Assembly: GCF_022346945.1 (NCBI RefSeq)
Contig: NZ_JAKRNI010000008.1
Span: forward strand, 28,801-92,800
DNA length: 64,000 bases
Direction: 5' to 3'
DNA from: Microbacterium sp. ACRRU
GTDB taxonomy: Bacteria; Actinomycetota; Actinomycetes; Actinomycetales; Microbacteriaceae
The notes below the pieces were generated by a model that did not search any database, was not told the DNA's origin, and was given only the letters and a program-made list of their open reading frames with translations. Below are positions 15,150-23,530 of this stretch, one piece after another (position 1 is the stretch's first letter; every line of letters starts with the position of its first letter). The position numbers and the translations under genes were made by a program.

Positions 15150-18100
15150 GTGTCGTACCTGGCCGTGCTCAGCCTGCGCAACCGTGCGCTCATCGCCCTC
15201 GTCACGATCGTCGCCGCGGTCTTCGGCGGACTGGCGCTGACCAGCCTCAAGCAGGAACTGATCCCTTCGATCGAGTTCCCGCAGCTCGCCGTGGTCACCA
15301 CGTATCCCGGAGCGTCGCCCGAGGTGGTCGAGGCGGACGTGTCCACGCCGATCGAGAGCGCGATCCGCGGTGTGGAAGGGCTCGAATCGACGACCGCCAC
15401 GAGCACGACGAACTCGTCGATCGTGTCGGCCTCGTTCACGTACGGCACCGATCTGGCCGCGGCGCAGCAGAAGATCCTCGCGGCCATCGCGCGCATCGAC
15501 GACCAGCTGCCCGACTCGACCGACACGACGGTGGCCTCGGCGAGCATCGATGACTTCCCGGTCATCCAGCTCGCCGTCACGGGGTACTCCGATGCGCAGA
15601 CCATCCAGTCGACCCTGGAGTCGACGGTGGTGCCCGCCCTCGAGGATGTCGACGGCGTCAATGCCGCCCAGGTCGTCGGAGGCACCGGGCAGCGCGTCAC
15701 GATCACCCCCGATCCCGCCCGCCTGCAGGAGCGCGGCTTCAGCCAGCAGGCGATCTCCGATGCCCTCGACGCCAACGGCATCCTGTTCCCGGGCGGATCG
15801 GTCACCGAGGGCGACGAGACCCTCACGGTGCAGACGGGCGCCAAGCTCACCAGCGTCGACGAGATCGCCGCGCTGCCGCTCGTGCCGACCGACGCCGCAC
15901 AGGCGGCCGCGGGGCTGACGACCATCGGTGACGTCGCCGCGGTCGCTCAGCAGTCCGACCCGGTCACGACGCTGTCGCGCGTGAACGGTGAGCCCGCCCT
16001 GACCCTCGCGGTGACCAAGCTCCCGGCCGCCAACACCGTCGACGTCTCGCGCGGCGTGCTGGCCGCGATCCCCGACCTCGAGGCCTCGCTCGGGGGCGCG
16101 ACGTTCACGGTCGTGTTCGATCAGGCCCCGTTCGTCGAGCAGTCGATCGAGGCCCTCGCGCAAGAGGGGCTCCTCGGCTTGATCTTCGCCGTCGTGGTCA
16201 TCCTCATCTTCCTCATGTCGGTGCGCTCGACGCTCGTGACGGCGATCTCGATCCCCACGAGCGTGCTGGCGACCTTCGTCGGCCTTCAGGCGTTCGGATA
16301 CTCCCTCAACGTCCTCACCCTCGGCGCGCTCACGATCGCGATCGGACGCGTCGTCGACGACTCGATCGTGGTCATCGAGAACATCAAGCGTCACTACGTC
16401 GGGGACGCCGAGAAGATCCCCACCATCATCCGGGCTGTGCGCGAGGTGGCCGCGGCCATCACGGCCTCGACGATCACCTCGGTCGCGGTGTTCCTGCCGA
16501 TCGCCTTCGTCGGCGACGTCACGGGCGAGCTCTTCCGGCCGTTCTCCCTCACCGTCACGATCGCCATGACCGCGTCGCTGCTGGTCTCGCTCACGATCGT
16601 GCCCGTGCTGGCGTCGTGGTTCCTCCGGCCCGGCAAGGTCGTCCGGGATGCCGAGGGCAACCCCGTCGATCCCGAGTCGCCCACCGCTCCGCCCTCCCGC
16701 CTGCAGAAGGCCTACGTGCCGGTCCTGCGCTGGACCCTCCGCCACTCGTGGGCGACGCTCGGCCTGGCCGTGCTCGTGCTCGCCGGGACCGTGGCATCCG
16801 TCCCCCTGTTGAAGACCGACTTTCTCGGCGACTCGGGTCAGAACACCTTCACCGTCACGCAGAAGATCGGCGCCGCCCCGAGCCTGGATGCCGAGGACGC
16901 CGCCGCCCAGCGCGTCGAGGCGCTGCTGCGCGACATCCCGGGCGTCGAGACGGTGCAGACGTCCATCGGTTCCAGCGGGTCGGCTCTGCGGGACGCGTTC
17001 TCCGGCGGCGGGTCGGGCATCACGTACTCGATCACGTCGGAATCGGGCGTCGACCAGGTCGACCTGCGCGAACGCGTGCGCACCGCGGTGTCCGACCTCA
17101 CCGACGCCGGCGAGATCGAGGTCAGCGCGCAGGGCGCGGGCTTCGGGTCGAGCGACATCTCGGTGGACGTCACCGCCCCCGACGGCCAGACGCTGCAGGA
17201 GGCGACCGACGCGGTGATGTCGGGCCTGGACGGGCGCGAGGGCATCGGGCAGGTGGCGAGCAGCCTCTCCGCTTCGCTGCCGTTCGTCTCGGTGCGGGTG
17301 GACCGGGATGCCGCCGCCGAGCGGGGACTGTCCGAGGGAGCCGTGGGTGCGCTGGTGTCGGGCGCGATGCAGCCGCGCCAAGCCGGCACGGTCGAGATCG
17401 ACGGGCGCGGGGTCAGCGTGTACATCGCCTCGGACGACCCGCCCACGACGATCGACACCCTGCGGGCTCTCGAGATCCCGACCGCCCGTGGTCCCGTGCG
17501 CCTCGACGAGATCGCGACGGTGGAGACCAGCCAGACGCCCCCGAGCATCACGACCTCGCGCGGCCTGCGGACGGCGACCGTGACCGTCACCCCCACGACC
17601 GACGACCTCGGCAGCTCCTCGGCCAGTGTGCGCGAGGCGCTCGATGACGTGTCGCTGCCCGAAGGGGCCACGGCGGAACTCGGCGGTGTCGTGACCGATC
17701 AGCAGGACGCGTTCGGCCAGCTCGGGCTCGCCCTGCTGGCGGCGATCCTCATCGTGTATGTCGTGATGGTGGCGACGTTCAAGTCGCTACGGCAGCCGCT
17801 CGAGCTCCTCGTCTCGGTGCCGTTCGCGGCGACCGGCGCGATCCTGATGCTCCTCGTGACGGGGGTCCCGCTGGGCGTCGCGGGCATGATCGGCGCGCTC
17901 ATGCTGGTGGGCATCGTGGTGACGAACGCGATCGTCCTCATCGACCTCGTGAATCAGTACCGTGCGCGCGGATTGAGCGTGTTCGACGCCACGGTCGTCG
18001 GCGGAGCCCGGCGACTGCGCCCCATCCTGATGACGGCGCTGTCGGCGATCTTCGCGCTCGTGCCGATGGCGCTGGGCATCACCGGGCACGGGGGATTCAT

Positions 18101-18314
18101 CTCGCAGCCGTTGGCCGTCGTGGTGATCGGCGGGCTCGTGTCGTCGACGGTGTTGACGCTGCTCGTGCTGCCGACGCTGTACAACCTGGTCGAGGGTGCG
18201 AAGGAGCGCCGTGCGGCGCGACGCGCGGCCACGACGACGGGCGACGCCGACGAGAAGGAGCCGTCGACGGACGAGCACCCGCTGAGCCGACGCGAGCTGC
18301 GCGAGCGGCACTGA
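15150..18314 (+). CDS. RND-family efflux permease, HAE1/AcrB-like
   Basis: A 1054-residue drug/proton antiporter. Helix 1 (ALIALVTIVAAVFGGLALTSLKQELIPSIEFPQ) is followed by a large extracellular porter domain, helices 2-6 with GRVVDDSIVVIENIKRHYVGDAE, a second porter domain, and helices 7-12 (VGIVVTNAIVLIDLVNQYRARG). The layout is HAE1-like rather than MmpL-like, although a monoderm has no outer-membrane channel; no adaptor protein is adjacent. The chosen GTG has GAAGGG at 6 nt and gives a standard short N-terminus. Regulation by the upstream palindrome is likely. Confidence 0.9.
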   Translation: MSYLAVLSLRNRALIALVTIVAAVFGGLALTSLKQELIPSIEFPQLAVVTTYPGASPEVVEADVSTPIESAIRGVEGLESTTATSTTNSSIVSASFTYGTDLAAAQQKILAAIARIDDQLPDSTDTTVASASIDDFPVIQLAVTGYSDAQTIQSTLESTVVPALEDVDGVNAAQVVGGTGQRVTITPDPARLQERGFSQQAISDALDANGILFPGGSVTEGDETLTVQTGAKLTSVDEIAALPLVPTDAAQAAAGLTTIGDVAAVAQQSDPVTTLSRVNGEPALTLAVTKLPAANTVDVSRGVLAAIPDLEASLGGATFTVVFDQAPFVEQSIEALAQEGLLGLIFAVVVILIFLMSVRSTLVTAISIPTSVLATFVGLQAFGYSLNVLTLGALTIAIGRVVDDSIVVIENIKRHYVGDAEKIPTIIRAVREVAAAITASTITSVAVFLPIAFVGDVTGELFRPFSLTVTIAMTASLLVSLTIVPVLASWFLRPGKVVRDAEGNPVDPESPTAPPSRLQKAYVPVLRWTLRHSWATLGLAVLVLAGTVASVPLLKTDFLGDSGQNTFTVTQKIGAAPSLDAEDAAAQRVEALLRDIPGVETVQTSIGSSGSALRDAFSGGGSGITYSITSESGVDQVDLRERVRTAVSDLTDAGEIEVSAQGAGFGSSDISVDVTAPDGQTLQEATDAVMSGLDGREGIGQVASSLSASLPFVSVRVDRDAAAERGLSEGAVGALVSGAMQPRQAGTVEIDGRGVSVYIASDDPPTTIDTLRALEIPTARGPVRLDEIATVETSQTPPSITTSRGLRTATVTVTPTTDDLGSSSASVREALDDVSLPEGATAELGGVVTDQQDAFGQLGLALLAAILIVYVVMVATFKSLRQPLELLVSVPFAATGAILMLLVTGVPLGVAGMIGALMLVGIVVTNAIVLIDLVNQYRARGLSVFDATVVGGARRLRPILMTALSAIFALVPMALGITGHGGFISQPLAVVVIGGLVSSTVLTLLVLPTLYNLVEGAKERRAARRAATTTGDADEKEPSTDEHPLSRRELRERH

Positions 18315-19131
18315 CCAGGACCGGGCGACGCCCCACGGCGTGAGCCCGCACCCGACGCGAGGGGCGCGACGCGAGCGCGGTGGCTGCCGCGGGCGCGGTG
18401 ACGCGGGCCGATGCGGCGCGGGTCGCGGTGGCGCGGGTCGGCGCGGGTGCGGGGACGACCTCGGCTCGCACCGCGGCTCCGGCGAGGCAGTGGGTGAAGA
18501 CGCCCGACCACACGAACATCGCGCTGAAGGCGATCACCTCGAACAGCGCGAGGTTGATGGTGGCGGTGACGAAGAGCCAGGCCCCGGCGAACAGGAACAC
18601 GAATACCGACGACGTCGTCACGACGAGGCGCCGGGGCAGGCGGTGCAGCAGGAACGGCGACGTGAGCAGGAGCGCCGCGAACCCGAGCACCATCATCCCG
18701 GCGACCTTGTCGTGCAGATCCTTGTTCGTGTTCAGGGGGATGCAGCCCACGAGCGCCAGGTTGACGCCGATCACGGTGAGGAAGACGGCCGCCGATGTCG
18801 CCGCTCCTCGTCGGCCCGCGCGGCGCCCGAGCCGGCGGAGATCGCGACGGACGCGCACGGCGAAGACGACGACGAGCGAGCCGCCCACCTTCAGCGTCGT
18901 GTTGAAGAAGGCGGCGGAGAGATCTCCGAAGATGCCGAGCTGGCTGAAGTGCAGCTGCCACCACAGCGGATCGGTCGTCGTGAGGATGGAGGCCAGGATG
19001 CCACCGACCAGGACGACCAGGACGAGACCCGCCAGGTGCATGGTCGGCACGTCGTCGATGCGCCGGGTGAGGCGCCGTCCGAGGGCAGGGAGGACGGGAG
19101 AAGGGACGGCGGGGCGGACCACGATGCTCAT
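18097..19131 (-). CDS. DUF998-like integral membrane protein with Arg/Ala-rich tail
   Basis: A protein of about 344 residues. Six helices cover residues 30-230, with conserved-looking LWWQLHFSQLGIFGDLSAAFFN, VGCIPLNTNKDLHDKVAGMMVLGFAALL and FSAMFVWSGVFTHCLAG, resembling the DUF998 family of unknown function. After the last helix the frame continues through a low-complexity Ala/Arg/Pro tail and runs 218 nt into the 3' end of the convergent RND gene before a stop appears. The tail may be real or may reflect a frameshift near its beginning. ATG 19149 is an alternative start. Confidence 0.65.
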   Translation of the reverse strand: MSIVVRPAVPSPVLPALGRRLTRRIDDVPTMHLAGLVLVVLVGGILASILTTTDPLWWQLHFSQLGIFGDLSAAFFNTTLKVGGSLVVVFAVRVRRDLRRLGRRAGRRGAATSAAVFLTVIGVNLALVGCIPLNTNKDLHDKVAGMMVLGFAALLLTSPFLLHRLPRRLVVTTSSVFVFLFAGAWLFVTATINLALFEVIAFSAMFVWSGVFTHCLAGAAVRAEVVPAPAPTRATATRAASARVTAPAAATALASRPSRRVRAHAVGRRPVLVSAARAARVGSAGARPSTAPSRRRRPSSWPRVAPHGAPSHPRPGCTASAARAASTPSTTRARRSPRRPTAAR

Positions 19132-19259
19132 GTCGGGCACTTTCGTCATGGACGGATCGGGCGTCCCCCTGCACCGCGAGACCCCAGCCCCCGTCGGCTC
19201 ATTCGGGTAGAGCCGGGGAACGATGGTCCTCGGTCCTCCCGGCAGCGACGGAATCCGTC

Positions 19260-19359
19260 AAGGGAATGGTAACTTTCCCCGCCACCTCATAGGAAAGGTC
19301 TTGCCTGGAAATTTCCCAGATCGTAAAGGAAATCCTTTGTCCCCCATTTGGGGGACAAA
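19260..19359. promoter_or_regulatory. AT-richer cluster of palindromes, including a perfect 10-bp stem
   Basis: In this stretch the base composition drops well below the surroundings. It contains a GGAAATTTCC-like palindrome, AAAGGAAATCCTTT, and a perfect hairpin, TTTGTCCCCC (19336-19345) with GGGGGACAAA (19350-19359) around ATTT. The hairpin lies 6 nt beyond the aldose epimerase stop and probably terminates that minus-strand operon. The other palindromes are unexplained. No convincing gene lies between 19150 and 19364. Confidence 0.45.
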
Positions 19360-19364
19360 TCACC

Positions 19365-20270
19365 TCATCCGCGGTAAGAGACACCCCATTCCCGACGCAG
19401 ATCGTGTCCGGTCTCGAGGGTGATCAGGTCGATGCCCGTGGCGAACGCGTTCGCGGGCGCGGTCATCGGCTCGATCGCGACCGCGAGCGGGTGCCCGGGG
19501 TAGCGGTCGGTGGTGAAGACCTGGGCCCATCCGAACCCCGCGTCCTGCCAGAGCTCCACGCGCCGGCCATCGGGTGCCGTGAGCGTGTGGTGCGCCCGCC
19601 CGTCGGCATCCCGGTCCAGTCCGCGGTAGGCGTTGTCGAGAGTGACATCGCCGAGCCGGCGCCCGGGACGCAGGTCGGTGGCCTCGTCGACCGGGACCTC
19701 GTCGACCGGCAGTTTGCGCTCGTCGAGCACGAGGGTCGTCGTCCCGGTGGAGTGGATCACGAGGTCTTCCGTGGGCACACCGCCGATCTGCAGGTACGGG
19801 TGGATGCCGAGCGCCACCGGCGCGGCGTCGGCACCGACGTTCTCGATGACGTGGGCCACGTGCAGGCCGTCGTCGAGCAGAGTGAAGGTCACGCGGGTGC
19901 GCAGATGGAAGGGGTATCCCGTCTGCGGAACGACGTCCGCTCCGAGCACGAGCCGCTGATCCGACGTCTCGAGCACGGTGTAGCTGGCGAAGCGCAGGAG
20001 TCCGTGGCTGGCGTTGCCGAGGGCGGGCTCGCTGACGGCCAGCTGCCGATCGACGCCCTGGAAGGTGTATTTGCCCCCGCGGATGCGATTGGGCCACGGC
20101 ACCAGGACGACCCCCGAAGCGGCGGGCGTCGGGATGTCGTCGGCGTACCGCGGGACGAGGTCGACCCCGTCGACGGTGAGAGCGCGAAGGGCGGCGCCTA
20201 CCTGCGCGATCTCGGCGGACGCGCGGGGGCCGCGGAGATGAAAACGGTGGCCGGTGGGATCGGCGGTCAT
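19365..20270 (-). CDS. aldose 1-epimerase family protein
   Basis: A 301-residue galactose-mutarotase-like protein that interconverts alpha and beta anomers of a hexose or a hexose-6-phosphate. Seen in the sequence are VLVPWPNRIRGGKYTFQG, LGNASHGLLRF with the first catalytic His, VALGIHPYL with the second, the DNAYRGL segment and a C-terminal AIEPMTAPANAFATG with the catalytic Glu. The ATG overlaps the stop of the upstream monooxygenase-like gene (ATGA), so they are co-translated. Confidence 0.9.
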   Translation of the reverse strand: MTADPTGHRFHLRGPRASAEIAQVGAALRALTVDGVDLVPRYADDIPTPAASGVVLVPWPNRIRGGKYTFQGVDRQLAVSEPALGNASHGLLRFASYTVLETSDQRLVLGADVVPQTGYPFHLRTRVTFTLLDDGLHVAHVIENVGADAAPVALGIHPYLQIGGVPTEDLVIHSTGTTTLVLDERKLPVDEVPVDEATDLRPGRRLGDVTLDNAYRGLDRDADGRAHHTLTAPDGRRVELWQDAGFGWAQVFTTDRYPGHPLAVAIEPMTAPANAFATGIDLITLETGHDLRREWGVSYRG

Positions 20271-20899
20271 GGCGAGGGCTTTCGGGAACGGGGTGGGCGC
20301 TGCAACCAGGGTCGCAGCAGGCGCGTCACCCACGGAAGCACGGCGTAGGTCATCACGGGGGTCAGCAGCAGCGTCGTCGCCAGAACGCGGAGCGGGAGCG
20401 GGATCTCGGCGAAACCGGGAACGAATCCCAGCAGCCAGCTGGCAAGGAGGTTGGTCGGGAAGAAACCCACCCAGATCGCCACGGCCTGCTTCCACCGGGG
20501 TGGCGCGACCGGGACAGGCTGCTGCACGGTCTGGGTCGTGGCATCCGTCCCGCTCCGCGTCTCGACGTGCAACGCGAGGGGCGCGTCGAACCAGCCCTCG
20601 ATGCCGGTGCGGCGTTCGACCCGCTCCTCGCGTGCGAAGGGGCGACCGGAATCGAGCCACCACTGCCGTTGCGCGGAGGTCTCCCACCCCTCCAGCGTCG
20701 CGATGTCACGGAAGCGGTAGAGCATGTACCAGAGGTCGCTGTCTTCGCCCGCGCGCACCCAGCCCGAGCCGAGAAAGCCGGGGAAGGCGGTCGCGAGGTC
20801 GGTTCCGGCCTGCATCCAGGAGGTCGCTTCGGCGGTGCGCACGGGATCGATGCGCCGCTCGATCGCCACCGTGATGGGGTGGGCGTCGGTGTCTGCCAT
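20267..20899 (-). CDS. antibiotic biosynthesis monooxygenase-domain membrane protein
   Basis: A 210-residue protein. Residues 1-100 form an ABM-type dimeric alpha/beta-barrel domain (PITVAIERRIDPVRTAEATSWMQAGTDLATAFPGFLGSGWVR, WYMLYRFRDIATLEGWETSAQRQWWL), and the C-terminus has two hydrophobic helices (AVAIWVGFFPTNLLASWLLGFVPG; VLATTLLLTPVMTYAVLPWV). ABM-plus-two-helix proteins are common; their substrate is unknown. Translation is coupled to the downstream epimerase. The same frame is open for a further 84 codons upstream through a repeat element; the ATG at 20899 is preferred because the domain starts there. Confidence 0.8.
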   Translation of the reverse strand: MADTDAHPITVAIERRIDPVRTAEATSWMQAGTDLATAFPGFLGSGWVRAGEDSDLWYMLYRFRDIATLEGWETSAQRQWWLDSGRPFAREERVERRTGIEGWFDAPLALHVETRSGTDATTQTVQQPVPVAPPRWKQAVAIWVGFFPTNLLASWLLGFVPGFAEIPLPLRVLATTLLLTPVMTYAVLPWVTRLLRPWLQRPPRSRKPSP

Positions 20900-20959
20900 G
20901 TCTCCATCTTCGTGCAGGAACCGGGCGTGGCACCGGGCTCCGGGGGCGGTGTGGCGTGC

Positions 20960-21034
20960 CGAGAACAGGGGATGCGGCGAGAACAGGGCGATGGGGGCGG
21001 CATCGGCCTGTTTCGGGTGCATTGCCTGTTCTGG
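20960..21034. repeat. 18-bp-periodic A-A-A'-A' palindromic repeat, copy 1
   Basis: CGAGAACAGG occurs at 20960 and 20978 (18 bp apart), then the inverted forms CCTGTTTCGG at 21007 and CCTGTTCTGG at 21025 (again 18 bp apart). The last direct and first inverted unit are 29 bp apart. The copy near 45.2 kb has exactly the same spacings. It lies in the 383-bp gap between the divergent monooxygenase and helicase genes; the rest of that gap (21035-21282) is leader sequence with no other feature seen. Confidence 0.75.
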
Positions 21035-21282
21035 CGACGGATGCCGCGGCCGTGGACCGGAGCATGGATGCCATTCCCAGGCCGGACCTGTACCGTTGGT
21101 GGGTCGGCTCTGGACACCGTGCGTGATGCGCGGATGGGTTTGTGAGTCCAAGGGGCCGATGGAGAGAACGCGATCGCGTCTCGACCATCACTAGTGAATG
21201 GCCCCCGGCCGACGGATGTCCGGGTTTGCATCGCCGTGCGGTGCAGCTGTTTCGCGCGAACAGAACCCAGAAGGACACACCC

Positions 21283-23478
21283 ATGCCCAAGAACAAGAAG
21301 CCCGCCGGCGGCCGCGCCGCGAAGAACTTCGAGCCCCGCTACGGCGCGAAGACGTCGTTCCAGGACCGCAAGCGTCGGCCCGGAACCGACGCCCCCGCCA
21401 AGCCCGGGAGCAAGAGCCCGAACCACCGCGGCTACCGCGCGCCCGAGGCCGACGCCGCCCCCGCCAAGGCCCGATGGACTGCGCAGGAGCGCGCGGGTCG
21501 CGACGAGGCGCGCGGCATCCGCAGCCAGGCCCGCGGCGGCGAGCGTTTTGCGCGACCCGATCGGGATGCCGGCGCCCGTGGCCGTGATGACCGCGACGCC
21601 CGTTCGTTCGATCGCCGGGATGATCGTCCGGCGCGTTCGTTCGATCGCAGCGACCGCCCGGCGCGTTCGTTCGACCGCCGTGACGACCGCCCGGCGCGTT
21701 CGTTCGATCGCAGCGATCGCCCGGCCCGTGACGACCGTCCGGCGCGTTCGTTCGATCGCCGCGACGACCGTCCGGCGCGTTCGTTCGACCGCCGTGACGA
21801 CCGCGCTGCGCGTTCGTTCGATCGCAGCGATCGCGCGGCCCGCGATGACCGTCCGGCGCGTTCGTTCGATCGCAGCGATCGCCCGGCCCGTGACGACCGC
21901 CCGGCGCGTTCGTTCGATCGCCGTGACGACCGTCCGGCGCGTTCGTTCGACCGCAGCGATCGCCCGGCCCGCGATGACCGTCCGGCGCGTTCGTTCGACC
22001 GCAGCGATCGCCCGGCCCGCGGCGACCGCCCGGTACGTTCGTTCGACCGCAGCAATCGCCCCGCCCGCGATGACCGTCCGGCGCGTTCGTTCGACCGCCG
22101 CGATGATCGCCCCGCGCGTGACGATCGCCCCGCGCGCTCGTTCGAGCGCCGCGACGACCGTCCCCGCCGCACCGACGGACCCAACCGCTCGGATTGGAAT
22201 GCGTCCCCGGCGCGCTCGGCCGAGCACGAGCAGCGTGTCGACGTCGTGCACGAGCGCCTGCAGGCGGAAGCCGTCGATGCGGCGACCGTGGCCGAGGCGA
22301 GCTTCGCCGACCTGGGGCTCGGTGACAACATCGTGCGCGCTCTCGCGGGTCTGGGTGCCGCGAGCCCATTCCCGATCCAGGCGGCCACGGTGACTCCGAT
22401 CCTCGAGGGTCGCGACGTCCTCGCGCGCGGTCGCACCGGGTCGGGCAAGACCATCGCCTTCGGCGCCCCGATGGTCGAGAGCATCCTCCGCGCGCAGGCG
22501 GGAAAGAAGCGCGAGTTCGGCCGGGCGCCGAAGGCGCTCATTCTCGCCCCCACGCGCGAGCTCGCGCTGCAGATCGACCGCACCGTCCAGGTGATCGCGC
22601 GCAGCGTGGGGCTGTTCACGACGCAGGTGTACGGCGGTGTGCCGCAGGCGCGCCAGGTCGGCGCGCTCAAGAAGGGCGTCGACATCGTCATCGGCACCCC
22701 CGGCCGCATCGAAGACCTGCTGAACCAGGGCAAGCTCGACCTCTCCGACGTGCAGATCGCGGTGCTGGACGAGGCCGACCACATGTGCGAGCTCGGGTTC
22801 CTCGAGCCGGTGCAGCGGATCCTCCGCGCGACGGCGGACGGGAGCCAGAAGCTGCTCTTCTCCGCGACGCTCGACCGCGAGGTCGCGGCGCTCGTCGACG
22901 AGTTCCTCGTCGAGCCGGCGGTATACGAGGTCGCTGGCGAGGACCAGGACTCGGGCACCATCGATCACCGCGTCCTCGTCATCGATCACCGTGACAAGGC
23001 CGAGATCCTCGGCTCGCTCGTCGATCGCGACGGCAAGACGCTCGTCTTCGCCCGCACCCGCGCCTACGCCGAGATGCTCGCGGAACAGTTCGACGAGGCC
23101 GGCATCGCTGCGGTCGCCCTGCACGGCGACCTCAACCAGCAGAAGCGCACGCGCAACCTGGAGAAGCTCACCTCGGGCCGCGTCAACGTGCTCGTGGCCA
23201 CGGACGTCGCCGCTCGCGGCATCCATGTCGACGACATCGATCTGGTGATCCAGGCCGACGCCCCCGACGAGTACAAGACCTACCTGCACCGCTCCGGGCG
23301 CACCGGGCGCGCCGGTCGTCGCGGAACGGTCGTGACGCTCATTACGCGTCAGCGGCGTCGTCGGATGACCGAGCTGCTGGATCGCGCCGAGATCGAGGCC
23401 CCCTTCGAGGAGACCCAGCTCGGCGACGACCTCCTCGAGGAGCTGGCGGGCCGTCAGCTCTCCGACGTCACGTCGTAA
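21283..23478 (+). CDS. DEAD-box RNA helicase with Arg/Asp repeat N-terminal domain
   Basis: A 731-residue ATP-dependent RNA helicase. Residues about 106-296 are a disordered tract of imperfect RSFDRRDDRPA / RSFDRSDRPA repeats. The core follows: Q motif (PFPIQAATVTPIL), motif I (RTGSGKT), PTRELALQI, GTPGRIEDL, VLDEADHM (DEAD), SATLD, then the second RecA domain with ATDVAARGIHVDD and HRSGRTGRAG. Relatives remodel structured RNA and ribosome precursors, especially in the cold. Unusually, the RG/RD-rich low-complexity arm is N-terminal rather than C-terminal. AGAAGGA precedes the ATG. Confidence 0.93.
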   Translation: MPKNKKPAGGRAAKNFEPRYGAKTSFQDRKRRPGTDAPAKPGSKSPNHRGYRAPEADAAPAKARWTAQERAGRDEARGIRSQARGGERFARPDRDAGARGRDDRDARSFDRRDDRPARSFDRSDRPARSFDRRDDRPARSFDRSDRPARDDRPARSFDRRDDRPARSFDRRDDRAARSFDRSDRAARDDRPARSFDRSDRPARDDRPARSFDRRDDRPARSFDRSDRPARDDRPARSFDRSDRPARGDRPVRSFDRSNRPARDDRPARSFDRRDDRPARDDRPARSFERRDDRPRRTDGPNRSDWNASPARSAEHEQRVDVVHERLQAEAVDAATVAEASFADLGLGDNIVRALAGLGAASPFPIQAATVTPILEGRDVLARGRTGSGKTIAFGAPMVESILRAQAGKKREFGRAPKALILAPTRELALQIDRTVQVIARSVGLFTTQVYGGVPQARQVGALKKGVDIVIGTPGRIEDLLNQGKLDLSDVQIAVLDEADHMCELGFLEPVQRILRATADGSQKLLFSATLDREVAALVDEFLVEPAVYEVAGEDQDSGTIDHRVLVIDHRDKAEILGSLVDRDGKTLVFARTRAYAEMLAEQFDEAGIAAVALHGDLNQQKRTRNLEKLTSGRVNVLVATDVAARGIHVDDIDLVIQADAPDEYKTYLHRSGRTGRAGRRGTVVTLITRQRRRRMTELLDRAEIEAPFEETQLGDDLLEELAGRQLSDVTS
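21600..22170 (+). repeat. in-frame degenerate tandem repeats within the helicase gene
   Basis: The core gcgcgttcgttcgatcgc-type unit recurs roughly every 30-45 bp, coding for R-S-F-D-R followed by RDDRPA or SDRPA. Units differ mostly at third positions and by the R/S switch, so the array has been kept in frame while drifting. Length variation between strains is expected from such an array. Confidence 0.8.
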
Positions 23479-23488
23479 GCGCCATCAC

Positions 23489-23523
23489 GACAGCCCCGTC
23501 CGCCGTGAGCGGGCGGGGCTGTC
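23489..23523. terminator. strong intrinsic hairpin between convergent genes
   Basis: Arms of 15 nt (23489-23503 and 23509-23523, one wobble pair) enclose the loop CGTGA. It lies 10 nt after the helicase stop and 8 nt from the end of the convergent radical SAM gene, so it can serve both. Confidence 0.75.
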
Positions 23524-23530
23524 GGCGTCT

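Noticed and set aside
19199..19384. 61-codon open frame on the minus strand after the epimerase gene
   Set aside because: It begins inside the epimerase gene, has no ribosome-binding site, and spans the palindrome cluster and terminator hairpin.
20900..21151. N-terminal extension of the monooxygenase gene through the repeat element
   Set aside because: The extension is repeat-derived sequence; the ABM domain begins at the ATG chosen, 20899.
21142..21282. Earlier in-frame start for the repeat-bearing helicase
   Set aside because: The 47 extra codons have no helicase-family resemblance, while ATG 21283 has AGAAGGA at good distance.
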